In this document: positions 35,131 to 48,764 of the stretch, piece by piece
Layout of the letters: every line of letters begins with the position of its first letter
Numbering within the stretch: position 1 is the first letter of the stretch
Assembly (NCBI GenBank): GCA_019802505.1
Contig: JAFMOC010000030.1
Location: 1,631,001 to 1,695,000, forward strand
DNA length: 64,000 bases
From: Corydoras sp. C115
Taxonomy: Eukaryota > Chordata > Actinopteri > Siluriformes > Callichthyidae
Reading direction: 5' to 3'
The notes under the pieces: model-generated
The model's input: the letters and a program-made list of their open reading frames with translations, nothing else
Told to the model about the DNA's origin: nothing
Databases searched by the model: none
Position numbers and translations under genes: made by a program

Positions 35131-38100
35131 AAAATGAACAACTAAATCCAAATGTCTTAACATTCAAATTTCTTCTCTTATACAGATACCGTTGATTTTA
35201 AGTACACTTGAGGAGCACATGGAACAGCAACAGAGTGTATCAGAGGGTTTCATGGAAAATAAGGGGAAAACCATAAATGTATTTAAACATGTTTTGTGGA
35301 TGAATGTGACCAAAATATAATTTTGGTCTTCTTCTTCTTTTGTTTTAAATGTTCAAGTAAAAATCTGTCAGTTAAACACATTTGTTAAACACATCTTAAC
35401 AAAAATTCCCAATGCGAATGGAATTTGTAATCAAATTAAACTCCACCTTCTGTGATTCGGAGATGTCTCATTTATTTCTGACCTACTTCGTGTTTAAAGA
35501 TGCTGATTACATTGATATGCACAATCCATTGCTTAATATAGTTTACGTCTCGAGTGGATATGCCTGAGAAGAAACAGAACAGCCTACTTGTGCTTGTTTA
35601 TATACAATTCCTGTAAGTCTCATTATAGAAACCCTCCAAGGTACTTTTAGTTCACCCATATTTTAGTACTCAGGAAAGCAAACAAAGGCAAACAAGCAAC
35701 TGGTAAGTTTACATTGCTAACAGCTACTTTTACTGTAGGCCAAAAAGAACAACCATCTGCCAAATATGTAATGGTGCAAGACTAAAATAAGGCAAACTAA
35801 AAAATGACAGTGAAACTGGGAAATGATTTTCCAAGATTGAAAGACCTGCTGCTCCCCAGAAGGCAGAAAGTGAATTCTGTTTGCACGTACAAGCTATTTG
35901 AAGCTGAACGAGCTTCCCAACTGTCACACTGAAAAATCTGTCCAGATGGTCTGATGCAGACCAAGAACCTCCAACACACAAGTCAACCATGAACTGGAAC
36001 CTGCTGATACATCGGTGTTTTTGCCACAGTCTAGTAAGTTTTACATTACCATGGGTTAAGAAGCTAACATAAGGGGAAGAACCATTTTTTTTAAGAATGG
36101 GCACCTTTCTAGCTACTTAAATTTGCGGAAGAAAATTTATGGATGAAATCTGGATGAAAGTTTAATATGCATGTCGATTCAATATCGATGTATATACACA
36201 CTGTCTCAACTGTTTTGCATGGTGGTGACAACAACATTGCCTGGAGCTGTTGACATCACACACTTGTTCTGACAGAATCTGTATCTAAGTGTTCTACACA
36301 TTTAACTGGTCCACACAAGGTTTCTTCCTTTACAAATTGTTTTTCCTTGCCCTTGTCACTTTGGCTAGCCTTTTTGGGGGATTGGAAAACAGTTTTCTTT
36401 TACTAAAAACAAAGGTTATATATTGATCATTATAAAATGGGTAGTTCATTTCCTTAATTCTGATTGGCTGAGCCGTTTGTCCGGCTGTGACATTTATGCC
36501 AATAATGCACACCTCAGACCACTTTACATTAGTGATATACAATCCATTATTTTGAATCATGTACCATAAATGGAATTACCCCTGGAATTGGAAATATTTA
36601 CAATGATGCATGTCCTCTCATACCTTATTGCTTTAATAAATGTAAACTTGAGCTGTTTTGCTAAGAATGCATTTGAATGATTACAAAAAATGGAAAGCAA
36701 AATGCAGACTTTTTGTTATAAATCTTGAACAGCTTTATAGTTGTCTGTCCCATTTTCACGAGAAAACACGAGATTTATTTTAAAAACCCAATGAAAACCA
36801 GCATTCAAAATTACAGTACAATAAGTAATAATGTTTACTTACTAGAAGCCGGCTGATGGTCACCAAATGCTTTTAGTCTGTCAATCTAAATTTGATTTCC
36901 GAAAACCCACAGTCAATCTGGGTAGCAAAGTTGTGAACTTTTTTGTAATAAAGATTCCCTGTGTCCAAATATTGTGCCATGGAGGAAACAGAAACCACTA
37001 AAAGCCCATTACTGTCGCACATTACATACCATTTCACTTTAAGTGTTTGCAAACTTTGAAGAACAACAGAATATAAATCAAACATGCTGAGAACACACAG
37101 TACATTAACTTTTTTCTGAGAAATTACTCTCTGTTATTGTGCAACTCTTGCAACAATAAAACAAATTAGCTGATGACATTCTCATGGTTATGGAAAACCA
37201 ATTTTTTCTTCAGAATGTGAAATGAGTCACATTTTGCCTATGGAAAGAAGCAGTGACTTATTAAGGTTCTCTGTAGCTTGTTCCTGTACCAGTAGGCATA
37301 TTTTGTTGAATTGTGTATCTGAATTAAATGGTAGTAGGGGGTAAAAAAAATAATCAAACATTTTTTTTTTTTTTTTTTACGCTTAAATTTACTAACTTCT
37401 GCGGTTCATCCATAATCCCCTTCACTGCAAGACCTTATGTTTTTGTCTCTCATTTGCATTAATATACCTCCCCAGTGTTCAGCAGCAGGCAACAGAGCTC
37501 AGTTTAAACATATTATCATAAATCATACATTAAACAGTTTAAAGCTGCACTCACTCACGCACTTAATAAACATTAGAAAAATCATACATCACAAATCCTA
37601 CTAATTTTTCTTATAATGCAAAGAAAACTTTTAAACAGTTTTTTAGTATTTTTATTCCAGGGAAATGAAAGATGGACTTCATATACAAAAAAGATGGACT
37701 TCATATACACATGACTAAACCTATCATATTAAAGTAACTTGCCAAAGGTGCATTATGTAAAGAGCTTATTTTAAAAATTAAATAGATGTTTAAGAGAAAT
37801 TATCTACTATGTATGACACATAACCTAAAATAGTAAAGGAAAAAAATAATCATAACTGCATAAATGGATCCTAGGTATCTATGCAAATGCAAAACTTTTA
37901 AATAGGCTAAAGTTTTAGACATATGGACTCATTGGAAAGTTTTATTTGTAAATTGATTTGAATAAATTCATATTAAATAAAGTATGAAGAACAGTGGAAA
38001 CGCTGCCCATTTCTAAATCTTAACACAGCTGAAAATCGTCTTGCTACAGCTTACAGCAGCAAACCTGCCTGCAAGGGCGCTTAAAAGGATATGAGCTGCA

Positions 38101-39394
38101 ATTGGCTTAATAGCTGTGTAATGCTAATTTTGTATGCCTGACCGCCTACTTAAATAACCTGGACTACGGCCATTATGGATGTCACCATCACTTTTATGGG
38201 GATAATTCATCTGCCAGCAATGAAATGGTCTGTGGATTCAAATGACTGAGGGTTATGGTGGGTAAAAGATGTGACCCTGGGTAAAAGAAGATTCATATGG
38301 ACAGATGCCCATATGGGAAAATTGCTTCACATAATTTGGTTGGGCTGTTCTAAGCTTAATAATGGACTGAGAGTAGAGTGACGGCGGCTGTTTGAAACTG
38401 TCAGAAAGGATGGATCTTTAATACCATCGTTTAATATGGACTGCATCAATGCTGTATTGCAGGTTGCAATTTAATAGCTGTGGAGAAGTTTTATGTTAAT
38501 AATGAATAAAGAAAGATTAATCATTTTTATTATCCAGTCATTCTTAAAAGTGACACCACAGACAGGTATAATTGTAGAATACTTTAAGAAATGATATGTC
38601 ATTTTCTACAAATAGCAAAAATTTATAACCAAACTTTATTCATTTTATACTGAACTGTTCCATCTGCTACACAAAGCAATAAGGGTTGAGTCTGAAAATA
38701 AATAAAACCACATATCAGAGTGGCAGGACTGGCTGCAACAGGCAAGCATTTCCGCAGTAATAGTAAGAGTTCAAAGATAGACTTTGTAGCGTCCAAGTCT
38801 CAGCTGGCAGTTACAGTCTGCTTTAAGATCCAGAACAAATGGCCTCACATACAAAAAGGGTCTGTGACCTTTTGTGTCTTTGGCATTTGGAAAAAAACAG
38901 TGCCATGGCTATCTTTTTGCTGTGGTCTCTCCACCCTTACTGATGGATAACATTGTGGAAGTAAGTGAAGCAAAACTATCAGCAAGGTTACTGTGGGCAC
39001 ACAGACAAAATAAAGGTCTTTGGCATCTTTCTCCATCATGGCGAAGGTTATCTCAAAGCACAGGACTGCCTCTTATCTGACATTCAAAACTGCTCCCTTC
39101 TTTCTCCTCCCAATTCCATCACCTACGGTATTTTGTCAGGTCCCGTCTCTTATAAGCTTCGTTTCCCATCACGGTATGCAAAGACAATATCAGAAAATAA
39201 GTATTTATGAGCAAAGCCAGAGAAAAAGACCCAGCAGCTACATGTTGGTGTGTTATTTGTGTACAACAGAACAAAACAATAATGAATATACACATGTAAA
39301 AATGTGAAAATTAATATACACACAAAAAAGGAAAGTCATATGGTTATTGAGGTGAAATCCATTGTTTGGAACAGTCTTTATTTCCATTTTAAGT
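35131..39394. other. galt intron stretch, nothing certain
   Basis: A weak repeat lies at 36410-36560, a T18 run at 37360, and a 20-bp direct repeat (AAGATGGACTTCATATACA) at about 37668-37709. The 124-codon minus frame at 35730-36104 is unrecognised. Confidence 0.5.
36410..36560. repeat. possible interspersed repeat (TTCTGATTGGCTGAGCC type)
   Basis: The CTTAATTCTGATTGGCTGAG block with a palindromic-looking surrounding is reminiscent of a dispersed fish repeat. Weak recall-based call. Confidence 0.3.
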
Positions 39395-39405
39395 GCACAG
39401 AAATC

Positions 39406-39720
39406 CATCTATCCATTATCTTTCACTTTATTCTCTACTAGGTTCGCGGGGGTTCCCCATGCCCATCCAGGGGAGAATGTTTCAGGCGCTGGGCAGATAT
39501 ACCCAGGACAGGGCGCAAATCTATCGCTGGGCACACACTCACTCACACAAACACACATTATATGGGGCAATTTGGTGAATTCAATTGACCTTGATCCATG
39601 TTTTTGGACTGTGGAAGGAAACCAGAGAACCGAGAGGAAACCCATGTGGACACGGGGAGAACATGGAAACTCCACCCAGATTGGGATTCGAACTGGGAAT
39701 CCCTAGCGCTGAGAGGCGCA
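39406..39720 (-). repeat. 5'-truncated V-SINE with 11-bp target-site duplication
   Basis: The tail, body, core and B-box are present on the minus strand, but the element ends at GCCTCTCAGCGCTAGGG, lacking the A-box part of the head. GCACAGAAATC at 39395-39405 is repeated exactly at 39721-39731, so the short copy itself was inserted. Confidence 0.92.
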
Positions 39721-39754
39721 GCACAGAAATCAGATATCTTAATTAAATTAAGCA

Positions 39755-39778
39755 AAAAAAAAAAAAAAAAAAAAAAAA
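39755..39778. repeat. poly(A) run
   Basis: About 24 consecutive A. Similar A or T runs occur at 37360-37378, 45733-45761, 52755-52771 and 55695-55714. They are simple repeats, possibly decayed retroelement tails. Confidence 0.9.
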
Positions 39779-39943
39779 CTAATGTATGTAAAACTGATTA
39801 GCTTTTTAAATACGTCATTCATTTTTAACTTCATAATTGAGGAACATATTCAGCTGGACTAACACAACTGCAGATAATTAAAAAAAAGTATAAAAATGAG
39901 TATAATGCTTTGCTTGTTTACTTTCTTAAATAGCTCAACTTCT

Positions 39944-40062
39944 GATCCACTCATACCAGTGCGCCCCCATGTGAGTGCTGCAGCAGTATTAGGAATCATC
40001 CACCACATAACTGATACCTGATCTGTGTTCTTTCTGATAATTGGAGAACAGAGTAAATCCAG
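39944..40062 (-). repeat. fragment of hairpin-type repeat
   Basis: TCTGATCCACTCATACCAGTGCG, AGCAGTATTAGGAATCATCCACCAC and ATAACTGATACCTGATCTGTG match one arm of the repeat at 50655-51075. Confidence 0.65.
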
Positions 40063-40146
40063 GTTGCTCTGCATTTTCTATAAAAAACTGCTTTCATGGT
40101 AAAAACAGTGACTAGTGTGGCAATTTTTTTTTCATCTATTCATTCA

Positions 40147-40175
40147 ACAACAACAACAACAACAACAAAAAAAAC
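40147..40175. repeat. (CAA)n microsatellite
   Basis: About seven CAA units followed by an A run. Confidence 0.85.
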
Positions 40176-40649
40176 GAAAAGTCAGAAAGGCAAGTAGGAC
40201 AAATGTAATGGAAATACTGTTTAATGTTTAAGGGAGAGTAGCTATTTATGAGGCCTTCTGACCTTGGTCCAAAAGTCAGATGCAAATCTTTTGCTGTGAG
40301 GGCAGATGGAGGCGGACATAATGGATGCAAGAGCAGAGAAGATGCAGTATGAAAGGCTTTGCAGGGGTTATTAATCACATCCTGAATGTTGCTTTGAAAA
40401 CACTATGCAAAAATGAAGTATGGAGGAAATAGCAGTAAACATCAAGGTTTATTTATGTGTGTTGAAAAGTTATGGAAAATAAGGACCATGAAATGGGCGA
40501 GTGTCCTTTTACATAGACTAGGTTACAAGAATAACCTTATGATGAAAAGGTTAATGTAAACTGTTTACTTTGTAATAATTACACACAACGTGAAATGAAA
40601 CCTAAATCCACATAGAAACTGAAGTTGCCTTAAAAATATACATTTATTT

Positions 40650-40780
40650 ATTTTATTTCCTTAGCTAAGCAATCAGCTTTTAAGCAGTCTGTCCAAATTA
40701 GGGTCACGGTAGGTGTTGGAGCCCATTCCAGCACACACACAGGGCAATAAGTAGGGAAATACCCTTGAAAAACCACCAGG
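40650..40780 (-). repeat. possible ancient V-SINE/LINE tail relic
   Basis: CTGTCCAAATTAGGGTCACGGTAGGTGTTGGAGCCCATTCCAGC resembles the 3' region of DANA/L2-type elements (ATTAGGGTCGCGG...TGGAGCC). Strongly decayed. Confidence 0.4.
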
Positions 40781-40799
40781 TCATTGAAGTGCTGAAGTA

Positions 40800-40920
40800 C
40801 TATATATATACTACTGGTACTACTGGGGTCCTGACCATTAAAGAACAGAGTAAAGAGGAATAACAGACAGATGGACTACAGTCTGGAATAGTAGAACTAC
40901 AAAGGTCATCTTCACAGGAA
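40800..40920 (-). repeat. fragment of hairpin-type repeat
   Basis: TACTGGGGTCCTGACCATTAAAGAACAGAGTAAAG and CAGATGGACTACAGTCTGG match the outer part of the repeat at 50655-51075. Confidence 0.65.
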
Positions 40921-41525
40921 GTGGAACTGAATTTAAAATATATTATAATGATACTAATATATATTTTTATTTTATTTTTATACATGCATGCTTAAACTGG
41001 TAGTGTTGATAAGTGCAAGGGTGTTGACATTTACAGATGGCATCAAGAACGCCCATGGATATAACACACTGCTGACGAAATGATAACGAGCCAAAGCTCT
41101 GTGCTAAAAGCATGCAAGAGTTTCCAAAGAACAAGAAACACAAACAAAAAGAACTAAGCAACAAATCCCATCCAGCAAAGCACAGCTCAAACCTATCCCA
41201 CATTCACCTATAATGTAATGTAATAACTACACCATACTATAATATTTAATGATTTTAAACAAAAGGTCACACACAAACACTCTATTCAGCAACTTAATAC
41301 TCAATCTTGCATTCTTTCTAGGGGTCAATGGCTCTGAAACTGGAAGATTTCAAAAAACTTAGCAAAAAGTAAGAACAAAATAAAAAAATTAATAATAAAA
41401 AAAAAAGTCGTAAACTTGCATATCTGCAATTTACAAAAACCAGAATGAATGAATCCAACTCATCACCTAAACTAAATCATTATTTTTGTGTTCCATGAAC
41501 CTATGAATTACTAACAAATTGAAAA

Positions 41526-41702
41526 CTGTAGTCTGTCTGTATTGATGTCTAGTTCCTTTCCTCCCCATTTCAAAATGGGTAGGATTTATTTGGTCGGTGG
41601 ATTACTCTCAGCAGCAGAGTGACACTGACATGGAGGTGTGCGAGTGTGTCGCATTGATTAAATGGTTCTGACATGGCACTCCTGCTGTGTGTGCTGTGTG
41701 TC
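41526..41702 (+). repeat. fragment of hairpin-type repeat
   Basis: GTAGTCTGTCTGTATTGATG, GGTCGGTGGATTACTCTCAGCAGCAGAGTGACACTGACATGG and the following GTGTGC-rich part match the left arm of the repeat at 50655-51075. Confidence 0.65.
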
Positions 41703-42678
41703 TGAATGTACAATGTAACAATAAATACATATATATCATTAGTTTTTTAAATAATTTGGGAACTTCAAGAATTTAATGACATTTTTGATCAGATTTATAA
41801 AGAAGCAATTTTAGGTTTACAAACTTTTTCACGAGATATTCATGAGACAGTACATGTACGTACATTATAATGAATCATTGGAACTTCAAATAAAGAAACA
41901 TGTAACAATCCACACTTTAAAAACTTTCATTGATTTTCTTTCCAGATGTTTAATGGATTGACTCTGCTCATATGAAAGACTCGATTGCAGGCATTAAACT
42001 AAATGAAAAGCTACAGCAAAATCCACTCCTTTTGTTAAAAACCATGAGCGGTATTTGACAGATGACTGCTCAATGCAATTATCTGTCTAGCGAATAAAGG
42101 CTAAAGGAGATAGATGGGCAATCTTGCAGGAACAATTGCCACAAATAATTATTAATAACCAATGGACTTCAAGTGGCATGGAAGGAACAGAAATGAGGAC
42201 TTTGTTATATTCGCCGGAGAAGAATTAAAACGGATATGAGAGGTGTGAGAGAACAAAACACATTCAGGAAAAAGAATGAAACCCACATTCATTTTAATAC
42301 TGAAGGTTGATGATAGAATGATGAACTCTGTGCTGAAGGTTTTTTTTTCAGTCAAAGCATCAGCACCACACAATATATATATTAGAAAATGATGAGACTG
42401 AAAAAAAGTTTCAGAAGCAAACTAATAAAATATCATAAACAAATACACAGCTTGTCATCTGTGCTGATACAGTAACATCTGTCATCTGGAAATTAAATAT
42501 AAACTTCCTCTGAAGAAACTTAACCGGGTGTCAGTAAATGTAATAAAGTAATGCATCTTTAATGTGTCAATATTAAAATCTAAAAGAGCTCAAATATGGA
42601 ACAGATGTAAATATGTAAATCCATATGTTAATGATCTAAGCAAGGAACAGTATTGCTTTTGCAATACTGAGCTTTATC

Positions 42679-43030
42679 CATCTGCCCATTATCTTCCGCT
42701 TTATCCTCTACTATGGTGGGGGGGGGGTCCCCATGCCTATCCAGGGGAGAACGTTTCGGGCGCTGGGCAGATATACCCAGGACAGTGCGCCAATCTATCA
42801 CTGGGCACACACTCACTTACACACACACACACACACTCTATTTGGGGTAATTTGGAGAATTCAGTTGACCATGATCCATGTTCTTGGAGTGTGGGAGGAA
42901 ACCGGAGAACCCGGAGGAAACCCATGCAGACACGGGGAGAACATGGAAACTCCACCCAGATTGGGATTCGAACCAGGAATCCCTAACACTGTGAGGCGAA
43001 CGTGCTAACCGCTAAGCCACCGTGCCGCTC
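42679..43030 (-). repeat. V-SINE copy, full length, 12-bp target-site duplication
   Basis: Complete minus-strand copy. CTGAGCTTTATC at 42667-42678 is repeated exactly at 43031-43042. The head reads GCGGCACGGTGGCTTAGCGG (one change in the A-box) and the B-box is intact. Confidence 0.95.
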
Positions 43031-43112
43031 CTGAGCTTTATCAAACTTCAAATTGATTTCTAACATTAAATGTCTGATCCCACATCGGTGGATAGTTGTT
43101 CTACTTTAATGT

Positions 43113-44255
43113 TGTGTTACTAAAAATATAAAGTGGTAGAAGATTTATTCTTAGCATATATAAACTTGTCTGAAGTCAAAGCACCAAGACATTATAATAC
43201 AGTGCACATGGAGCAGAGCAGATATAAGGGCTTTATTCAAGATCCCATAGCGGCAACTTGGAATATCAACTCAGAACCTGTGAGCCACCACAGCTTTAGC
43301 CTCTTAGCCTTTGATTGTTTGGTTCTGGCCTCACAATGCACACTTAAGTTAACTAAACAGTATTTTCTACGAGACATTAGTTAACAATAATTTGAAAAAT
43401 CCATGAGTGCACAATGAAGTGGGGTCAGCATGTAAATAATCCATAATGCCAGCTGAGCTTAAACAGATCTTACTGAGGCTGTTAAACCGTCAGGCCTGTT
43501 CTTCATCTTCCTAACAGCAGACACCTGGTAGTGTCAGGCTCTGCACCTGATCACTCATGCGTGATTGTTTGTACTCGTACTCATTTTCTGATACTGAAGT
43601 CAAGTGTTTGCTCTAGTGCTTTAGTTTGTGATGTTGGCACAGACAGTTAATGTGAACGCAGTGTTGACATTGTAGGATGGATATGCTCATATTGTCAGTC
43701 TGGAGGACAAATGAAAGGACTAAAGGACAGTGGTCAATCAAGTGATGAGAAAAAGACAGGCAGGTTCCCTACTTTGAGAATTTGTAGAGTAAAACTGTGA
43801 GTGTGCACAACTAAAAATGTCTACCTATAGAGACAAGCCTTTATTTTATACTTACAATAAATATGAACCATATAATAAAAGTTCACTTGCAAGTAAATGT
43901 AACAGACAAAAATACAATACATATTCTAGCATTTGGCAGAAAATTTTATGGAAAGCAATTTAAAAAATATCCCATATTGAAGTTTGGGGTCAGAGCACAG
44001 TCAGCCGTGATGCACCACACCTGGAGCAATAAACATCTTGATCTTGCTTGAAAGCCCAGATTGACAACTTCCTGAGTTCGACTCCAATAATTAGATTAAC
44101 ATCCCAACACTCAAACCACTGCACTACCACACTTGTGTTCAGTGCTTTCACCAATTAACTTAATTAATTAAAAAAAAAAAAAACTTCCAAACTGATGCCT
44201 GTTTATAATGCCTGAAAATAAAAACAGAGAGAAAATAGGCCTTAAAAGGTTGTTT
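43113..44255. repeat. left unit of a local direct duplication (1.14 kb)
   Basis: The outer parts of this unit (43113-43253 and 44076-44255) recur side by side at 44256-44573 with a few percent difference. The unit contains two degraded SINE2 copies in the same orientation, at about 43203-43310 (GGAGCAGAGCAGATATAAGG, CTTTATTCAAGATCCC) and 43985-44140 (CCTGGAGCAATAAACATC, AACACTCAAACCACTGCACT). Confidence 0.8.
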
Positions 44256-44573
44256 ATGTGTTACTAAAAATACAAAGTGGTAGAAGATTTATTCTTAGCA
44301 TATATAAACTTGTCTGAAGTCAAAGCACCAAGACATTATAACACAGTGCACATGGAGCAGAGCAAATATAAGGGCTTTATTCAAGATCCCATAGTGTTCG
44401 ACTCCAATAATTAGATTAACATCCCAACACTCAATCCACTGCACTACCACACTCGTGTTCAGTGCTTTCACCAATTAACTTAATTAATTTGTTAAAAAAT
44501 AGCTTCCAAACTGATGCATGTTTATAATGCCTGAAAACAAGAACAGAGAGAAAATAGGCCTTAAAAGGTTGTT
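44256..44573. repeat. right unit of the local duplication, internally deleted
   Basis: 44259-44397 matches 43116-43253 and 44397-44573 matches 44076-44255. About 820 bp of the left unit is missing at the junction GATCCCATAG/TGTTCGACTCC, which falls inside the SINE2 copies of the left unit. Confidence 0.8.
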
Positions 44574-47500
44574 TAATCTAACAATCTATAAGAAAATCAC
44601 CAGAATGTCTTTGCAGGAAAGTATGAGTAATGGTTCACCACTGCATGTTTTATCTTACAGTCTAAAAGTATTCACCAAAATAAACTAATGATGCTAGAAT
44701 TGCATCTGGGTGTAAATGTAAAGGAAATACATATTTGCAAAGGCCTTTCCTCATATACCATTTAAATGGCATCACAGTAAACCTTATCTTATTTTCAGTT
44801 TTTAAAATGTTACTATTTTATATAAATGACCCAATCATTTATGCAAAATAATTTATATGATGCAAAAACAGATCCCGTCGCTGGGTTTTTCCAGTCTCAT
44901 TAAGCATTAGAAGAGATCGTAAACAGTTGGAATGCATAACAGTGCTGCATACAAATTAAATATTGTGGTTCTGACCTTCAAAGTTCACTCTTTTAATAAA
45001 GAGTATGTTTTTGGAAATATTTTAAATGAATTCTCAAAAAAGTAATAAGAAATAAATCTTTCCACAGGCTGTTTAATTAAATGTTAATTAGCTGCATTTG
45101 ATTTGTAGTGAGAAATATAGTGTTGGCTATAAAGGAGTTTCATGTAAATCAGAATCTAATCACTTTTCTGTAATTGAACTACACTTGAGTTTGCTCAGAC
45201 GCACATTACCCTTCACCCTCAATGAGGTATTACTTTCTCACCTGCTCAAACAAAACGAAGGGGTAAAAGCAGTGGGTTTTAATTCAAACAAATTAAATTC
45301 CACACAACTGAACAGGACCTTATTCGTTTGATAGCGGTGCAGTGCAGTAATTTACATTCACACCGATAAGCTTAATAAGGAGCTTGATTGTGAAAGAAAT
45401 GTATACAATTAAAAGAACGAGCCCAAGAGATTACCGTCATGCAATTTATTCAATCTTGAATTTAGTGCTACCATGTTAATCAGCCAGTGTGATTCAGTGG
45501 AGTTATTTGTTTAATGATGAAGCCTTTACATTAATACTTAATGAGCACGTAGAAAAATGGTTGTACTCATTTCTATTCAATGTTTGTTAAATTGGATTTT
45601 ACGCAGTTACAATTATATTTATAATTGATGGTTTATTTGCATCCCAGTCGTATATTTACACATACACAAGTATATTTCAAAAGACCTGTTGTTTTCAAGA
45701 CTCAGGCCCGTAGGGTATGACCACACAATTATGACAAAAAAAAGAAAAAAAAAAAAAAAAAAGGTACTGCATGATATTTAGACTTTTTTTTAGCAGGCTT
45801 TAAACTGACAGCAACAGAAAGAAGAGTTGATTTTAGGGATGGAATGGGATGACAGGACGACTAAAACATAGACCAGGAAAACAACATCAATAAAAACTCA
45901 GAGGCTACCAAAAGTGTTCTGAATTGGTAATTACCTTAAAAAACACAACACAGATTATGCCACAACACTAATTAAATAAAAAAAAAACCTCAAAATTATT
46001 AATTACTATACAATACGTCTGTATGTCTTTACATAACTGAAAATTTGAATTTATCGTGTATATATAGATTTCTATTTCTATTTGAATTTTCCTAGTTTTT
46101 TAAATTTCTTTCTAATTATTAAATACCTTTTTCACCTTTCTTCTAATGTAACTTGCTGCTGAGAATGTGAATATCCCCATTGTGGGATAAATAAGGATCC
46201 ATCTTATCTTATCTTATATCGAAATATTTTTCATCCCTAATTCTGTCATTCTAGTGATTCATATTATAGCTTAAATAATGTTAGAAAGAATGTATGTAAA
46301 AAACCTAATCTTTGATGAAAATAAATATTTAAATGTGGTTTAATTTCAGGCTGTGAGAGAAAGAGATCATTTTAAATGGGTATGATAATTTTCTATGGTA
46401 ACTGTAATAAAATTTATTAAGGCAGCAGGTCTGATATTAAAAACACTCTGAGGCAAAATAAGTGCTAAGATTATGTTTAATGGATGAAGCACACGCAGAA
46501 TTTGGAAGGGAACTTTGTGCTAATCGTGGTTGTGACAGAATGCGATGGTGAACGTAAGCACCGGCCAGCAGAGTGATGATTCGGGTTCTAAAAGCTCACA
46601 CTGAAGTGCCGCCAAAGCTGCATTTCAACTTCCCACTTAAATCTTCTTTCATTTTCCTGTCAAGCTCTGCGGTGTCCTATTAGAAATTTTTAAAGGAGCG
46701 AGACACCATGAAGTAAGAGGCATCAAGTGGACAGTTCTTTCCAGCTCAAGCAAAAAGTTCACGTTAAAAGCACCCATTAGGAAGCGTACAGTGTCATTTC
46801 TTGTTTAAAAACACCGAACAAAAAGACCCCACGTCTGTATTACAGAAGACATGCCTTGCAACTTTTGGTGAACCTACAGTATGTCAGTCTGTAGATTAAT
46901 TATAGTTTAATTATACAATGAACATTAAATAATGCAATGTTGTGAAGTTTTTACAACTTTATAAAATACATTGTTTACAATGATGACAGACCTTCAATTT
47001 AATTCACAATGACATCATAAATAGCCAAGTACGGTGTCTTCAGACATTTGTTATGGTATAACCCAGTTTTGGTATGGAGTCAGTCCCTTTTCATACATAT
47101 TGTAGAGTAAATTCATGCCTGCCACATCAGTGGCAATGGTGTTCAAATACAAATGATTTTTCAGCACAGCCAAGTGTTTATTCTTGACATCACAACATTA
47201 GGAATTAATATCAGCCATTTCAGAGTTCCTCACCTTTTAATTTGTTAAAACCTTTCAATACATACAAACTGCCCAGTGCAAATGAGAATTTAAACACTAC
47301 TGCTGCAATAAAAATTTATTTTGCTATAATTATATTAAATATTCCACCATAACATAAAAACATTAGATGTTTAATTCTGAAATAAATGTTAATTAAAATT
47401 AAATCATGTATTAAATCCAGTTTGCAACACTGTGATGAATTTAGCATTAAATACAAAGCATATTAGTAGAATAGCTAATTCATCAAATGGCCAAAACAAA

Positions 47501-48764
47501 AGTTGGACAAACTTATAGAAAAGAAACATTAGGAGAAGCCAGACTCAAACGGAACACCATCTATCTCAGTTGAATGTTTCATTGAAATGGGGCTGGTGGT
47601 GTGGGTTGGTGGGGAATGAATGATTTGAGCACCGTGAGAGTCATGGGCCATATTTCCAAAGCTCTAACAGTCACATCAGGCATGAGCGCACATGCAGGGT
47701 CCCTTAACATTCAGTTAGTCATGGTGCACGGTGAAGGTCCTGCTTGGTGAAAGACGTTTTATAGCCCCATTAGGGGTAAATGATGAATGTAGCCAAGTCT
47801 TTGAGCAGTTTGATAGCTTTTTTAGAGTCCAGCCTTTTTAAAAGTCCAGTCTGGAACACAAATTCTTTGCTCTTTGAACATGACGGTTATGAACGAAAGT
47901 AGCCTACTGAGTCTACCGTCAGCGAGCAAAAAGTTCACCGGATATGTCATTTTGATAAATTACTTCCCACATGGAGCACATACTAATATCAGCAAAGCTG
48001 AATAAAAACAATCAGGTCTGACAGCCTGAAAGAGCCCATTTAGTCAAGTCATAAAGCAGAGGCTGAAATGGGCTTTAGGTGTGATGGTGTGTAATCTATA
48101 TGAATACAGCTTCCAAAAAATAAAAGAAAATCAATCCAGCCAGATCCATGAAGTGAAAACTTTTTCCATCACTGTTGTACCTGGGTCAAATGAGCTGCAC
48201 ATTCTTAGGGATGGAAAAAAATTTCATTTGTCTTTCGATTAAATCACTGTCTTTAACCATGTTCCATAATAAGTCACGGCAAATTTAGCAATTTTGCAAA
48301 ATCATGCTTCTTGTTGTTGAATAAAGGACGTCATCCCGCTGTCTGTTCTTATATTCTACAAAATATGATCCAAGGAAGTGTCGTGATCTGCAACTTGGCT
48401 GCTCTTGCTGTGTTAAAGACCATCTGTGGCACTTAATCTTGATGTGAGCATAAATTAACAGTCTTGTTATGAGGTCTATAAGCTGAAAGAGCAGGTAGTA
48501 TTATTCAATAATCTATGCCCCTGCTGAGCACCAAAGCAGCTTCGAAAAATATTGCTCCCTTGAATCATATTGAATTTAATGTTTATGTACCTCCTAAAGC
48601 AAAGATCATGACATTTGCAAATAACTAGCTATACGAGTTCAGTATTCTCACCATAATAAAAGGAATATCTTATTCTCTGAAAAGTGATTTTGCAAAGTAA
48701 TACTGCAGATGAAGTAATAATGTTAGTAATAAATAAACAAATTAATAATATTACTAATAATAAT
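44574..48764. other. galt intron stretch, mostly unique sequence
   Basis: Only the LINE tail at 46110-46215 and A/T runs stand out. This is the longest repeat-poor part of the giant intron, so any conserved intronic enhancer might be sought here. Confidence 0.5.
46110..46215 (+). repeat. non-LTR retrotransposon 3' end
   Basis: GAATATCCCCATTGTGGGATAAATAAGGATCCATC followed by CTTATCTTATCTTATAT is typical of a fish LINE 3' terminus with a short tandem tail. The family is not assigned. Confidence 0.6.

Noticed and set aside
35730..36104. 124-codon minus-strand open frame
   Set aside because: Looked at as a possible retrogene or exon; no familiar motif and no supporting splice structure.
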